From positions 1 to 64,000 of the IMG/VR virus record IMGVR_UViG_3300025849_000010: a DNA stretch of 64,000 nt. One strand, 5' to 3'. Position numbers and translations under genes: made by a program. Under the pieces are notes generated by a model. The model saw only the letters and a program-made list of their open reading frames with translations, made no database searches and was not told the DNA's origin. This DNA is from a virus. Shown here piece by piece: positions 23,028 to 32,303 of the stretch (the stretch's first letter is position 1; each line of letters opens with the position of its first letter).

Positions 23028-24233
23028 AAATTTCTTACTACGGCGTATGTCGTATTCTTTGATAAATGATTTGAAGTCATCTAATTGTGTTTCATTAGGC
23101 TCTTTATTAAATTCAGAAATTACAAAATCAAAACGTTGAACTGTTTCGTTATTAAAATGTTTTTTAAGTTTTGTACGAGATTGCAATAGGATATAATGCC
23201 AAGACTTAGGTGCCAGGGATACATGCATAAAGCTAGGATGTCTAACATAACTTATACTCAATTTTACACGCTTATATTTTTTCTTAAGATCAACAATATC
23301 ATCAACAAAACTATCAAAGCTAGTAATACTCAATACATTGTACGCACACATTAAACTTAACTTTAATTTAGGAAGTTCAGTTAATACATAATTACAGTTT
23401 TCAATCCACTGTGCGTAGTTTAAACCGTCACGAACATACTCAGCTTTTGCTCCATAGCTTTCTCCACTAGTTGCTATTTCGATACGCTTTACACAATGTT
23501 GAACCTTTTCTAACTGTGAAATAAAATCTGCAATAACATGCTTCGGTGCACCTAGATTACTATTGATTACTAGGGTAAGTTTTTTATTAGGATTTTCTAT
23601 AATGTAATTGAGCAACTTTTTTGTATGCCGACTAAGCATAGGTTCGCCACCTGTAATACGTAAGGTGTGCAATCCATAATACATTATCGGCAGGTATTTC
23701 CAAAATGCATCAATATATGGATTAGATTCTCTATCTAGTATTTGTTTTTCGTATATGTCGTTATAGTTCTGTGATGTAGGATATGCACCGTTGTTTTCTA
23801 TTTCACTTGCCCATAAACTGCTAAACTGCGGGCCGCAGTATGCACATTTAAAGTTGCAAACATTTGAAAAACTAACTTCCAACATAGTAGGATCATATCT
23901 GTTACTAGAAATAATATCATTGTAGTACGGAAGACTGTCGAGCTTTTTACTCATTAGTACTCTGTCACTATACTTTTCTGTTTCTTCTATGCTCCAACAG
24001 TAATCGCACTCTGATGGCTTTTCGTTATTAAGCATTTGATCTCTAACACTACGTTTGTATGAACTATTATGTAATGCACTAGGATCTGCTTTAACTTCTT
24101 CAACAGGAACAGTATGCGGATTAGGATGATGACAACTGTGATTCTTTCCTATGCCTAAATGCATTGTGCTGTTGGTCCACTTTGCTAAACATAGACTTTC
24201 GCCTAGTTTATTTTTTACATACCAATTAAACAT
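22989..24233 (-). CDS. twitch-type radical SAM protein
   Basis: A 414-residue protein. N-terminal accessory cysteines are C15, C34, C76 and C79 (NNEKPSECDYCWSIE). Radical SAM core: C126/C130/C133 (VCNFKCAYC), ITGGEPML. Near-identical landmarks occur in the 462-residue protein at 33519-34907 (CLAKW, HPNPH/HPAPH, PSALHN, EKPSxCxYCW), so they are paralogues. Both C-termini end with a KExDxRR motif, showing that this one is intact although it overlaps the opposing gene by 39 nt. Final gene of the nine-gene minus operon. Confidence 0.87.
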   Translation of the reverse strand: MFNWYVKNKLGESLCLAKWTNSTMHLGIGKNHSCHHPNPHTVPVEEVKADPSALHNSSYKRSVRDQMLNNEKPSECDYCWSIEETEKYSDRVLMSKKLDSLPYYNDIISSNRYDPTMLEVSFSNVCNFKCAYCGPQFSSLWASEIENNGAYPTSQNYNDIYEKQILDRESNPYIDAFWKYLPIMYYGLHTLRITGGEPMLSRHTKKLLNYIIENPNKKLTLVINSNLGAPKHVIADFISQLEKVQHCVKRIEIATSGESYGAKAEYVRDGLNYAQWIENCNYVLTELPKLKLSLMCAYNVLSITSFDSFVDDIVDLKKKYKRVKLSISYVRHPSFMHVSLAPKSWHYILLQSRTKLKKHFNNETVQRFDFVISEFNKEPNETQLDDFKSFIKEYDIRRSKKFLDVFSEYSCIVG

Positions 24234-25269
24234 ACTTCAACATAATCCTATCATAGTCTTCTTTATGCTTTGCCTTGGGCGCACATATGCCGCACCAACA
24301 ACTTGACTTTTTACAAATGATTGTATTTGTTCCATCGGCTACTCGTTTTAGTATTGCCGCAGTGTCTTTTAAATTTCCGATAGGACCTACTTTGCCGTCC
24401 CAATTCATGCGACAATCTTTGTTAGTAAAAACTTCTCCAGTAGTTTGCCTAATATACAAAAACTGTTTATCAACACTACAATGCCAGCCTTTAAATTTAT
24501 TTTCAACTCGCTTAGTGCATGCTGTTTGATTTGTACACATTTCTAAGCCGCCGCAACATTCTCTGCTGCTTGCTGATAAATCAAACCCGCCTGTAACAAC
24601 TGCTTTTGCTATTTGTAAAACAGACGCAGGGGCAGAACCAGTAATATATTCTATTTGTTCTTTTGAATAATTAAATCTAAAGTCAGTCCAATGATGATCA
24701 ATTTGTCGTATATTATATTTTACATCGTTTTCCTTACACCAGTTAACCATGCTTTCGCAAGTGTCCCAGTACTTGGGATGCATTAGTATTGATACGTGAA
24801 ACTGTTTACCTAATTCTTTTATATACAAAATATTTTTACGCACTTGATCTTGTTGAGTGTACGAAGATTCTGAATGAAAACTAATTGTAAAGAAATTAAT
24901 AAACGGAACAAGACGGTGCCATACTTTATCTTTTACAACTGCATTAGTAATCGTATTGATATACAACTTCCAATCAACAGTGGTAGCAGCACGGTTGGCA
25001 TATCGTAGTATTTCAATTATTTTAGGATGTACTAAACTTTCGCCGCCTTGTATGTTGAGACTTGCTTCTTTATTTTTTCGTGTTTTCATAATCTGCGAAA
25101 CATAATTTACGATAAAGTCTACAGTGTCTAAACTTTCTGCTAACGGAGGATGCGGTTGTTTGTTATCATGCCCGTCGCCGCAGTAGCTACAATCAAGATT
25201 ACATTTAAGTGTACTCTCCCATGCAATTTGAAATACTTGCGGATTGATTGGTTCAAGGGTATCAAACAT
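24226..25269 (-). CDS. radical SAM protein with C-terminal Cys-rich domain
   Basis: A 347-residue radical SAM enzyme: C23/C27/C30 (KCNLDCSYC), then QGGES, which replaces the usual GGEP. The C-terminus has ECCGG, FKGWHCSV, NKDCR and SCWCGICAPKA. The start at 25269 is set by AAAAGGAAACAAT upstream and an 8-nt overlap with the preceding gene; an in-frame ATG at 25302 is less likely. Paralogue of the plus-strand gene at 21966, placed on the opposite strand about 1 kb away. The substrate is unknown. Confidence 0.87.
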   Translation of the reverse strand: MFDTLEPINPQVFQIAWESTLKCNLDCSYCGDGHDNKQPHPPLAESLDTVDFIVNYVSQIMKTRKNKEASLNIQGGESLVHPKIIEILRYANRAATTVDWKLYINTITNAVVKDKVWHRLVPFINFFTISFHSESSYTQQDQVRKNILYIKELGKQFHVSILMHPKYWDTCESMVNWCKENDVKYNIRQIDHHWTDFRFNYSKEQIEYITGSAPASVLQIAKAVVTGGFDLSASSRECCGGLEMCTNQTACTKRVENKFKGWHCSVDKQFLYIRQTTGEVFTNKDCRMNWDGKVGPIGNLKDTAAILKRVADGTNTIICKKSSCWCGICAPKAKHKEDYDRIMLKYV

Positions 25270-26239
25270 ATTGTTTCCTTTTATTGCATACAGTTTCTTC
25301 ATTACACCCGCATACTTGCTTTGTGCAGATTACTGGACCTATAGTTGGCATGAATGTTTTTCTAAAGTCTACGTGATTAAAATTATGTATAGTACTATCG
25401 TTGTATAATGTTTGCTGACAGTTTCCTGTTATGTTGCCATTAGGAAATATTTTAATAAAATCTACACCTATGTTACATTCCCAATCTTTAAAGTAATTTA
25501 AGTTATTTCGTGTTAACCAACTATCACTATTAGTAGTCACAACTTCGTTATTATCGTAAGTTATAGTAACTTCTCGACGTTCTTTATGAGATACTGAATG
25601 GTACCAGTCTAAGGGCGGGTATTGTTTGATGCTTTCATCAAAGTATTCTAACTGTTGATCAGTATATCTATGCAATCCGTTAAAGTGAACTACTTTTGCA
25701 ATAATTGGCCATTTGTGTGCAGCAAACTTTTTTAAATATTCTACAATGTCTACACATTGTTCGTATGCATCAGGATCCATTAACACATCTGCAGATACTA
25801 GAACATTATTTTCATAAAGTATATTGCAGACTTCTATGATATGATCTAACTTTGCAAATTCTCTATGTACACTAATACCTACATGATCAAAATACCTAGC
25901 GTTTTCTTTCCACCATTCTAAACTTCGACTGCCGTTAGAACTAATTTCAATAGTTGAGCTAAAGTTATCTTTTAAAAACTTACATAATACCGGCAACTCT
26001 TTCCATACTGTAGGCTCTCCTCCTACAATGAATATGTCGCTTTTAGTTTTTCCGTGAAGTTTGTAATGTGTTAGTAAATGTTCAAAATTATCTATTACTT
26101 GTATGACATCAGGCCAAGGATAATCACCTTCATTGCTGCCAGGGAAGCAATAATGACATTTATGATTGCAAAAATTACCTGGCATATACTCTATGCGTAA
26201 TGTATCAGTTGGTTGATTATTTTTAATCTCCTTTATCAT
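25262..26239 (-). CDS. radical SAM protein with C-terminal Cys-rich domain
   Basis: A 325-residue radical SAM enzyme: C24/C28/C31 (FCNHKCHYC), VGGEPTVW, SSNGS. C-terminal landmark FKDWEC, then NCQQT and TKQVCGCNEETVC. Same subfamily as the proteins at 21068, 21966, 24226 and 29964 but clearly diverged. Coupled to the upstream gene by ATGA (26236-26239). Its partner enzymes in the operon suggest sequential steps on one product, which is inference. Confidence 0.86.
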   Translation of the reverse strand: MIKEIKNNQPTDTLRIEYMPGNFCNHKCHYCFPGSNEGDYPWPDVIQVIDNFEHLLTHYKLHGKTKSDIFIVGGEPTVWKELPVLCKFLKDNFSSTIEISSNGSRSLEWWKENARYFDHVGISVHREFAKLDHIIEVCNILYENNVLVSADVLMDPDAYEQCVDIVEYLKKFAAHKWPIIAKVVHFNGLHRYTDQQLEYFDESIKQYPPLDWYHSVSHKERREVTITYDNNEVVTTNSDSWLTRNNLNYFKDWECNIGVDFIKIFPNGNITGNCQQTLYNDSTIHNFNHVDFRKTFMPTIGPVICTKQVCGCNEETVCNKRKQYV

Positions 26240-27624
26240 AACAAGTGCGCTAACTCCGGAAATACTGTTGCTGCATTTAAGTTACGAATTTTATCTAGTT
26301 TGTTAGTATACTCTTTGAAGCCTGGCAGTAAGTGACTGTTGTCTTGTGCATCCATGTGTTTAAGAACTGCTTCCCAGCGTTTCCATCCATACGGATTATG
26401 TTTCCAAAAATCATCATCTTGTCTGTAGTTGTTCCACAGCCAATCTTTGAAGTCCATAAAGCGTTCACGAACTTCTTGTTTGTCTTCTTTAGGTAAAATC
26501 TGTATGCTTAAAAATGTAGGAATGTATAATAGGTGCATATTAACTAAACCACCGCCCATCTGTACACCGCCCGGAACAGTTCCGCTGTTTAACTTTTTAA
26601 ATCCGCTTTCTAATTTCCACTTCATAAAGTCAGGCAAATGTTTTACGTTGAATATTTGTATTGCCGTTGCTAAACTAGTTTGTATATTGTCCGGAGTGTT
26701 GTCTAGCATATGTAAAGTTTTTTCTACCGTTGTCCAGTCTGTAGGATAACGTATATACTCGTCACGTTCGTGACTTGCATCCATGCTTACTGCAAACTTA
26801 ACTTTTTTAAACTTGCTCCACATCTCAACAAGATCGTCATCTACAAGCAAACCATTTGAGTTGTAACGCAGTAATATTTTATCTTGATACCCTTGACGCA
26901 GTATTTCCTCAATAAACATTTTATGTTCTTTAATCATTAGAGGCTCGCCTCCAGCAAAGTACACTTGTCTTAGATTAGGAATCTGAGCATACAACTCTTC
27001 CCAAAATGAATCCTTTTCGTGCCATTTATTATTAAATTCTTTTCGGTCCCATTGCATTTGTCTTTTGACTTCAGGGTCTTGTAGTACAGGAATTAGTTTC
27101 TTATGATCAGCAACCCATTTACTTGAATCATGTGGGCTACACATTACGCATTTAATATTACAAGTGTGTCCTAGCCGCAAATCTAAATATTTTAAATCTT
27201 CTGGTACTGTGCCATCTTCTTTTGTTTGGCGAATGAGTTCAGGAATATCTACACCATTGTCGTCTTGATGCCATGTTCCTGTTTCCCAGACACGCTTACT
27301 TACAATACCCTGTTTTTCTTCTTGAAAACATTTTGTGCAACTTGCAGGTATCTCGCCGTTAAGCATAGTTGTACGTACACTTTTCATATAATCGTTATTC
27401 CATGCTTCCATAGGAGTTTCACGACCGAAGTTAGCTGCTTTACCGTTTTCCATTTTGACAAGGCCAACAGTATGGTCCCCTCCTGCGCCGCTTGCATTAG
27501 CACTACAACATAGTCGCATGTCGCCATTAGGACGAGTGGCAAAGTGTATCCACGGTAATACGCAGAATGTAGGTGTACCAGCTACTTGTTCTATTTGAGC
27601 TTGATACTTTTTTAAATCAGACAT
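26236..27624 (-). CDS. twitch-type radical SAM protein
   Basis: A 462-residue radical SAM enzyme. N-terminal auxiliary cysteines C21, C39, C40, C96, C99, with PNGDMRLCC and NGEIPASCTKCFQEE. Core cluster C155/C159/C162 (TCNIKCVMC), FAGGEPLM, NSNG. The arrangement matches the 422-residue plus-strand protein at 19807 almost landmark for landmark. Such N-terminal cysteine sets with C-x2-C-[FW]-x2-E recur in four proteins here. Overlaps the PP-loop gene upstream by 8 nt. Confidence 0.88.
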   Translation of the reverse strand: MSDLKKYQAQIEQVAGTPTFCVLPWIHFATRPNGDMRLCCSANASGAGGDHTVGLVKMENGKAANFGRETPMEAWNNDYMKSVRTTMLNGEIPASCTKCFQEEKQGIVSKRVWETGTWHQDDNGVDIPELIRQTKEDGTVPEDLKYLDLRLGHTCNIKCVMCSPHDSSKWVADHKKLIPVLQDPEVKRQMQWDRKEFNNKWHEKDSFWEELYAQIPNLRQVYFAGGEPLMIKEHKMFIEEILRQGYQDKILLRYNSNGLLVDDDLVEMWSKFKKVKFAVSMDASHERDEYIRYPTDWTTVEKTLHMLDNTPDNIQTSLATAIQIFNVKHLPDFMKWKLESGFKKLNSGTVPGGVQMGGGLVNMHLLYIPTFLSIQILPKEDKQEVRERFMDFKDWLWNNYRQDDDFWKHNPYGWKRWEAVLKHMDAQDNSHLLPGFKEYTNKLDKIRNLNAATVFPELAHLL

Positions 27625-28315
27625 TATTCTTTTCCTTTGCCCAGTTGCGTTCTTGACACCAAAAACATTCGCCGCATTCAGGCACGTCTTGTCCAGGTAT
27701 ATAATTAGTATAATCTAAGTTTGTAAAGTCGCCTTCGCAACTGCGTGTAATATTTAAGAGATCTAATATATTGTTTTCAACATACTGGGCAATTACTACA
27801 TCTTTTTCTGTATATAAAAATGGATGACATACTGTAACTCCATTATGCTCTTTTATTAGTTCGTTTGGATCCTCAACTACAATATCTCTGTCGGGCATGC
27901 CTTTAGTTATTGTAGGATCGCTAGGGTTTTTAGTTTTGCCAGCATACCATGCTTGTAATTTTTCTGTAGCTGCAATCCATTCTGCATGAGCTCTTACAAT
28001 AATTTGATCACCACTGCGAGTTTGTCCGTATTCATCAATGATATATGCGCCGTTGTCGCCGTATTCTAAATCAGGTGGAATAAAGTTCTCATGTCTTACA
28101 AATTCTATATGAGGGAATCGTTTAACTAGCCAATTGTAAACATTGATGCTGTCATATCGCTGCCAAGGTCGGGTTTTCCACATACGCACATGACTTAGTA
28201 AGTGAACCTTAGTATCTATTACTTGCGAACACACTAAGTATGCAAGCAAAGCACTATCTGCGCCACCACTTAAACTAATACCAATGTTTTTCCAATCTTT
28301 GTTAAAATAAATCAT
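27617..28315 (-). CDS. PP-loop ATPase, QueC-like
   Basis: A 232-residue protein of the adenine-nucleotide alpha-hydrolase/PP-loop superfamily. The PP-loop SGGADS lies at residues 16-21. The C-terminal RSCEG...CGECFWCQER (about 193-225) resembles the zinc site of QueC, the enzyme that makes preQ0 from 7-carboxy-7-deazaguanine. Middle sequences do not match typical QueC closely, so a related amide- or thio-forming enzyme is possible. It sits between radical SAM genes, with a 4-nt and an 8-nt overlap. If it is QueC it complements FolE and QueE at the other end of the window. Confidence 0.68.
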   Translation of the reverse strand: MIYFNKDWKNIGISLSGGADSALLAYLVCSQVIDTKVHLLSHVRMWKTRPWQRYDSINVYNWLVKRFPHIEFVRHENFIPPDLEYGDNGAYIIDEYGQTRSGDQIIVRAHAEWIAATEKLQAWYAGKTKNPSDPTITKGMPDRDIVVEDPNELIKEHNGVTVCHPFLYTEKDVVIAQYVENNILDLLNITRSCEGDFTNLDYTNYIPGQDVPECGECFWCQERNWAKEKNNV

Positions 28316-29379
28316 AGTTCAGTTTTCTCTATAAACTGATCCTTAGGCTTGCTAAGTTTGTTTACTCCGCAAGTTCTAGCGCAAGTAATTAGTTTCTGCG
28401 TATTCCAATATTTGTTCCACACTGTTTGCCAGGCATCGGTGCTAACAATTTCCTTTATAGATGATTTAAGTGCATTTGTATCGCCTAGGTCAGTGATAAG
28501 AGCTTTATACTGAGTTTCAATTTCATGTTTGATCTCTCGTGCAACATCTGTTGGTGCTGAATAATTGTAAGGAATACTTGCTAAAAAGCAACAAGGCATT
28601 ACATTCTTGTATGCATCTATATAAAGTTCTTTAGTATGCGTAATATAGCAGTCAATTTCACTTGCATCTACAATATCTTTATAGTTGTCAATTATATCTT
28701 GTGTAACGAGTGTAATTTTACTACCAGTGGGAGGTTCTAAATAACGTACTGTATTGCCATCTTGATCATAGACTGGAAACTTTTCAGTAGCAACAAATCT
28801 TGCACTGTCTTTATATGTAAATCTAGCAAAGCCGTGCGTTTTCGCCAATGCTTCTGCTGCTTCTTGTTGATGTTCATTGTGTTTAAACTTAATAAACGCC
28901 CATTCTGCTGTTCCGCCAGCATTAATAAATGCTTTAGCGTTGTCTAGTACTTTATTAAAGTCAGTGCCAGACCTATATAAGCTATGTGTATCTGCTAAAC
29001 CGTCAATCGCAAAAATAACATTATGCGCAGGAGGCATTGCTTTTGCAAGTTTTTTCCACCAATCCGTAGATCGGGCGCCACCATTAGTGTGTATTCTAAT
29101 GTACAAGTTAGGATTTGTGTCTTTACTGTATTGGCACATATCTATTAGGTCATTATTAATAATAGGATCGCCAAAATTACCACAAAAGTAGAAACCTTCA
29201 AGGTGCTGTAACACTTCAGGTGTAAGTATTTTTTTAAAATCGTCAGTTGTCCAGTCTTGATTACTAATTAGAGGATTAATCATGCCGCCGTGAAAGTTCC
29301 TGCTACACATTGCACAGCTTGCTTGACACCTATTTGTAATTTCTAAGTGTAATTGTTTTAATTTGTCAAATTCAAACAT
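28312..29379 (-). CDS. radical SAM protein of a distinct subtype
   Basis: A 355-residue radical SAM enzyme: C18/C22/C25 (RCQASCAMC). The motif usually read GGEP is GNFGDP here, and HTNGG follows. The C-terminal region has IDCY, PCCF and CARTCG, suggesting an auxiliary cluster. It lacks the FKGWxC landmark of its neighbours, so it probably performs a different step. Coupled by ATGA to the PP-loop gene and by 8 nt to the methyltransferase gene. Confidence 0.83.
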   Translation of the reverse strand: MFEFDKLKQLHLEITNRCQASCAMCSRNFHGGMINPLISNQDWTTDDFKKILTPEVLQHLEGFYFCGNFGDPIINNDLIDMCQYSKDTNPNLYIRIHTNGGARSTDWWKKLAKAMPPAHNVIFAIDGLADTHSLYRSGTDFNKVLDNAKAFINAGGTAEWAFIKFKHNEHQQEAAEALAKTHGFARFTYKDSARFVATEKFPVYDQDGNTVRYLEPPTGSKITLVTQDIIDNYKDIVDASEIDCYITHTKELYIDAYKNVMPCCFLASIPYNYSAPTDVAREIKHEIETQYKALITDLGDTNALKSSIKEIVSTDAWQTVWNKYWNTQKLITCARTCGVNKLSKPKDQFIEKTEL

Positions 29380-29974
29380 TTTTATATCCGAGTAACATAA
29401 AACGATTGTACTTAGGCAACGGCAATACGCCCGCCCATAATGAAGTTATATTACTCATACGACTAAAGTCACTAACGTCTACTGCACATCTAACGTGTTC
29501 GTCGTGATCAAAGTAATCATTACTTTGTAAAACGATCAATGCATCATCTGGCTGATTAGATAACCACTGATCGTATTGTTCTTGCGTAATATGTTCACAA
29601 CTTGTGTTGATAACAATGTCGGCAGGTTCTGTGTATTCGCACATATCTGCGGTTACTGCTGTAAATCTTCCTGCTATTTCATAGTTTTTATTAACTGTGT
29701 ATGCAGTTTCTTGACAATCTTCATCAATATCAACACTTGTAATGTGTTCTATACTAATGTTGCTGTTAAATAATATACTAGCTAGAACGCCGTTCCATCC
29801 ACCGTATATTACAATACGAGCATCGTCGTCAACGTAGTTTACACGTAGTGCATCAGCAAGCCATATCTTGCTGTTGACTTGTCCTTTCCAGAAGCTTTCA
29901 AGTGTGCGGCATTTGTCATCGCTGTTGCGAATTGCATCCATCCAGAATAGTACGTCTTGTATGTTAACTTTCAT
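29372..29974 (-). CDS. SAM-dependent methyltransferase-like protein
   Basis: A 200-residue class I methyltransferase-type Rossmann protein. Motif I region IVIYGGWNGVLASIL (about residues 53-67), an acidic VDIDEDC at the end of strand 2 (about 81-87) and INTSCEHI about 116-123 at the motif IV position. The glycine-rich loop is divergent (GGWNG), so methyl transfer is probable but not certain. Overlaps radical SAM genes on both sides, suggesting action on the same product. Confidence 0.68.
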   Translation of the reverse strand: MKVNIQDVLFWMDAIRNSDDKCRTLESFWKGQVNSKIWLADALRVNYVDDDARIVIYGGWNGVLASILFNSNISIEHITSVDIDEDCQETAYTVNKNYEIAGRFTAVTADMCEYTEPADIVINTSCEHITQEQYDQWLSNQPDDALIVLQSNDYFDHDEHVRCAVDVSDFSRMSNITSLWAGVLPLPKYNRFMLLGYKNV

Positions 29975-30974
29975 ATTTCACCTTTGGTAGTTTACTATCT
30001 GCGCTACTTACGCAACTAGGAGTAATGCACTTAGCTGGTGCTTTAAACAGCTCAAATCCGCCGTCTAACGTGCCTAAGGGTTCATCATGGCAACTATAGC
30101 TGCGCTTAACTTCGTTCTCACGTATAACGCATCCTTGATAGCCTGCATTGCAAGTCCAACCTTTAAACTTATTAAATCCAAATGCGTTAAAACGCTCTGC
30201 TTGATCTATATTATACGTTTGGCCTTTACTGTCTTCAAGTTCAACTTGATATAACGGTACTAGCTTTTTATACTTGTCTGGGATTCGTTGGACGAATCCT
30301 GTTTGCATTGTGTGTACTTGTTCAGGTGTGTACCCATGTACCACGTGAGAGGCGGTTGGATCGGACTGGGGCTTGAGAGTGACATTAATACCTCTGGCGG
30401 CAAATCGCTCCAAGCGTCCGTAAAGCTCTTCGAACATTTCCGGAACCATAACTTGATTGATCGTAACATAAACACCTGCTTTCATTAGTTGAAGACATTT
30501 GTCTCCGAACTCTTGTTCATTAGCAAACTCTGCGTGATAGCTTGCTGTTATACTTCTTCGTTCTAACCCACTAGTTGCATCTAACCATCTATTCCACCAC
30601 TTGCTTCCGGGACTTAGATTTGTAGTCATATGTATACTCTGGTATTCGGGTGTTGCATCACTGCAATAATGCTCTATGAGCTCCCCAAAGTATTTATAGG
30701 CAGTAGGCTCGCCGCCACTAAAACTAAAGTGGAAGTTCTTGAAACCGTTAGAACGTGCTTGAAGTTTTATTGAATCAATAGTTTGTTTATAGCAATCTAA
30801 TTCAAGGTAGTCAGGAGTGCTGCTGCGAGCATAAGGCCAACAATAGCTGCAATTATAGTTGCAAAATCTTCCAAGGATCCAGCTCACTGTAAATAGGTCG
30901 CCGTTAAGTAATGTGCGTTGTCCACATTTTACAATGTCGTCAAAGGGAATTTTGTTAAATGTACCTTCAGTCAT
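29964..30974 (-). CDS. radical SAM protein with C-terminal Cys-rich domain
   Basis: A 336-residue radical SAM enzyme: C38/C42/C45 (FCNYNCSYC), FSGGEPTAYKYF, TTNLS. C-terminal FKGWTC then SYSCHDEPLGTLDGGFE and KCITPSC, in the same order as the plus-strand protein at 21068 (GSLGNIYDGSFEAPEEW). Separated from the sugar-dehydrogenase gene upstream by only 7 nt. Confidence 0.87.
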   Translation of the reverse strand: MTEGTFNKIPFDDIVKCGQRTLLNGDLFTVSWILGRFCNYNCSYCWPYARSSTPDYLELDCYKQTIDSIKLQARSNGFKNFHFSFSGGEPTAYKYFGELIEHYCSDATPEYQSIHMTTNLSPGSKWWNRWLDATSGLERRSITASYHAEFANEQEFGDKCLQLMKAGVYVTINQVMVPEMFEELYGRLERFAARGINVTLKPQSDPTASHVVHGYTPEQVHTMQTGFVQRIPDKYKKLVPLYQVELEDSKGQTYNIDQAERFNAFGFNKFKGWTCNAGYQGCVIRENEVKRSYSCHDEPLGTLDGGFELFKAPAKCITPSCVSSADSKLPKVKYES

Positions 30975-30981
30975 TGTACTA

Positions 30982-32226
30982 TTATAGCACCATTTTTGCT
31001 GTATGTCTAGTATTTCCGTACTGTATTACTTTACTTGCATTAGAAACAAACTTGCGCCAAGGATCAACTACTACACTGTTTGCAGGAATTACACAATACA
31101 ATCTATCAGTTCCATCGCCCTCTTCTTGCATGTACTTGTAGGTTGTACTTGCAGAGTGTGCTAATAGTATTACGCAAGGTTCGAGCGGTTCGTTGTTGTC
31201 GCCTGTTAACGGATCGATGTACGTAGGCGCAAAACCATGCTTGTCACAATAATTGCCTACAAGTAAACTATAACTGCCGTCGCAATATTCTACGCCTGGC
31301 TTATATGCTTTGCCGTGTATGTAAATTGGATAATTGTATTCATTTGCTAAATCAACAAGTTTAAGTGCAAGATTCTCTGCTTGAATTTCTCGAGCATTCA
31401 TAATAGCATCAAACATATCATAACCTAATCCAAGCTCTTGTGCTAGAAATCGCAATGCAATGTTATCACGTGGATGGCATGCGCCGCCATCTCCCATACC
31501 AGCAGTCATATACTGTGGGCCCATAATACGTTTAGTACTTTGCGCTAATGCATCAGTAACTATATCAACATTAATATTGCCCTGACGTTCTGCTACATCC
31601 TGTATCATATTTACTAGACCAATTTTAGCACTAATAAACGTATTATAGAAAACTTTGATACATTCACATTCGTCCCACGTACCGATTACATATCTAGGAT
31701 CATTTTCCATGATTGTTTTATAGAAGTCTACAAGCTCTTTGGCATCGCCTGTTTCACTTCCATCTTCTGTTCCAATCATAACCATCTCTGGATTAACCAT
31801 ATCCCAGGCTACACTGCCCATTGCAATTAAATACGGATTGTAAACAAATCGAGTATTAGGAACAAGATTAACAAATTGGTTGCGTGTTGTGCCTGGTAAT
31901 ACTGTGCTAATAAGTACAAGCAATTGATCCGTTGTCATGTGCTTGTTTGCTTCTACTAGTACTTCTTTTACGATATCGTAATTAAAGTCTTTTGGTTCTA
32001 AATGTGCAGTAGGCGCCCTGCCATCATAATTTGGATCGTGCGGAGTAGGTACTGCAACAAATACAATGTCTCTGCCTTGTACTGCACCTTTGATAGTTGG
32101 AAACATTTTTACCTGATAGCTACTATGCTTTGCAACATCGTACCCTGTAACATCGTGTCCTTTTGAAGCAATTGCTTCTGCACAAGGCATACCTAATTTG
32201 CCTGTGCCTATAAATCCAATATTCAT
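30982..32226 (-). CDS. UDP-glucose/GDP-mannose dehydrogenase-family protein
   Basis: A 414-residue nucleotide-sugar dehydrogenase. N-terminal NAD-binding GFIGTGKLG (residues 4-12), VAVPTP about 58-62, STVLPGTT about 107-114 (catalytic Thr region), GVNM-type helix replaced by KIGLVNMIQD about 201-210, and the catalytic cysteine C250 in GGACHPRDN. These enzymes oxidise the C6 of a nucleotide sugar to a uronic acid in two NAD steps. First gene of the nine-gene minus operon, behind a late-type box, so the uronic-acid step is expressed together with the radical SAM enzymes. The sugar is not identifiable from sequence. Confidence 0.88.
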   Translation of the reverse strand: MNIGFIGTGKLGMPCAEAIASKGHDVTGYDVAKHSSYQVKMFPTIKGAVQGRDIVFVAVPTPHDPNYDGRAPTAHLEPKDFNYDIVKEVLVEANKHMTTDQLLVLISTVLPGTTRNQFVNLVPNTRFVYNPYLIAMGSVAWDMVNPEMVMIGTEDGSETGDAKELVDFYKTIMENDPRYVIGTWDECECIKVFYNTFISAKIGLVNMIQDVAERQGNINVDIVTDALAQSTKRIMGPQYMTAGMGDGGACHPRDNIALRFLAQELGLGYDMFDAIMNAREIQAENLALKLVDLANEYNYPIYIHGKAYKPGVEYCDGSYSLLVGNYCDKHGFAPTYIDPLTGDNNEPLEPCVILLAHSASTTYKYMQEEGDGTDRLYCVIPANSVVVDPWRKFVSNASKVIQYGNTRHTAKMVL

Positions 32227-32252
32227 GTCTACTATTCCATATTAAGTGCGCA

Positions 32253-32260
32253 TATAAATA
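32253..32260 (+). promoter_or_regulatory. T4-type late promoter box (plus strand)
   Basis: TATAAATA, identical to the T4 late consensus, about 43 nt before ATG 32304. Directly abuts an oppositely oriented box at 32261-32268. Confidence 0.6.
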
Positions 32261-32268
32261 TATTTATG
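32261..32268 (-). promoter_or_regulatory. T4-type late promoter box (minus strand)
   Basis: CATAAATA on the minus strand, about 34 nt before the sugar-dehydrogenase start at 32226. With the adjacent plus-strand box it forms a near-palindromic divergent promoter for the large radical SAM operon. Confidence 0.55.
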
Positions 32269-32303
32269 AATAGTAGCGATTGCAAACAGGAGTACTGAAT
32301 TTC

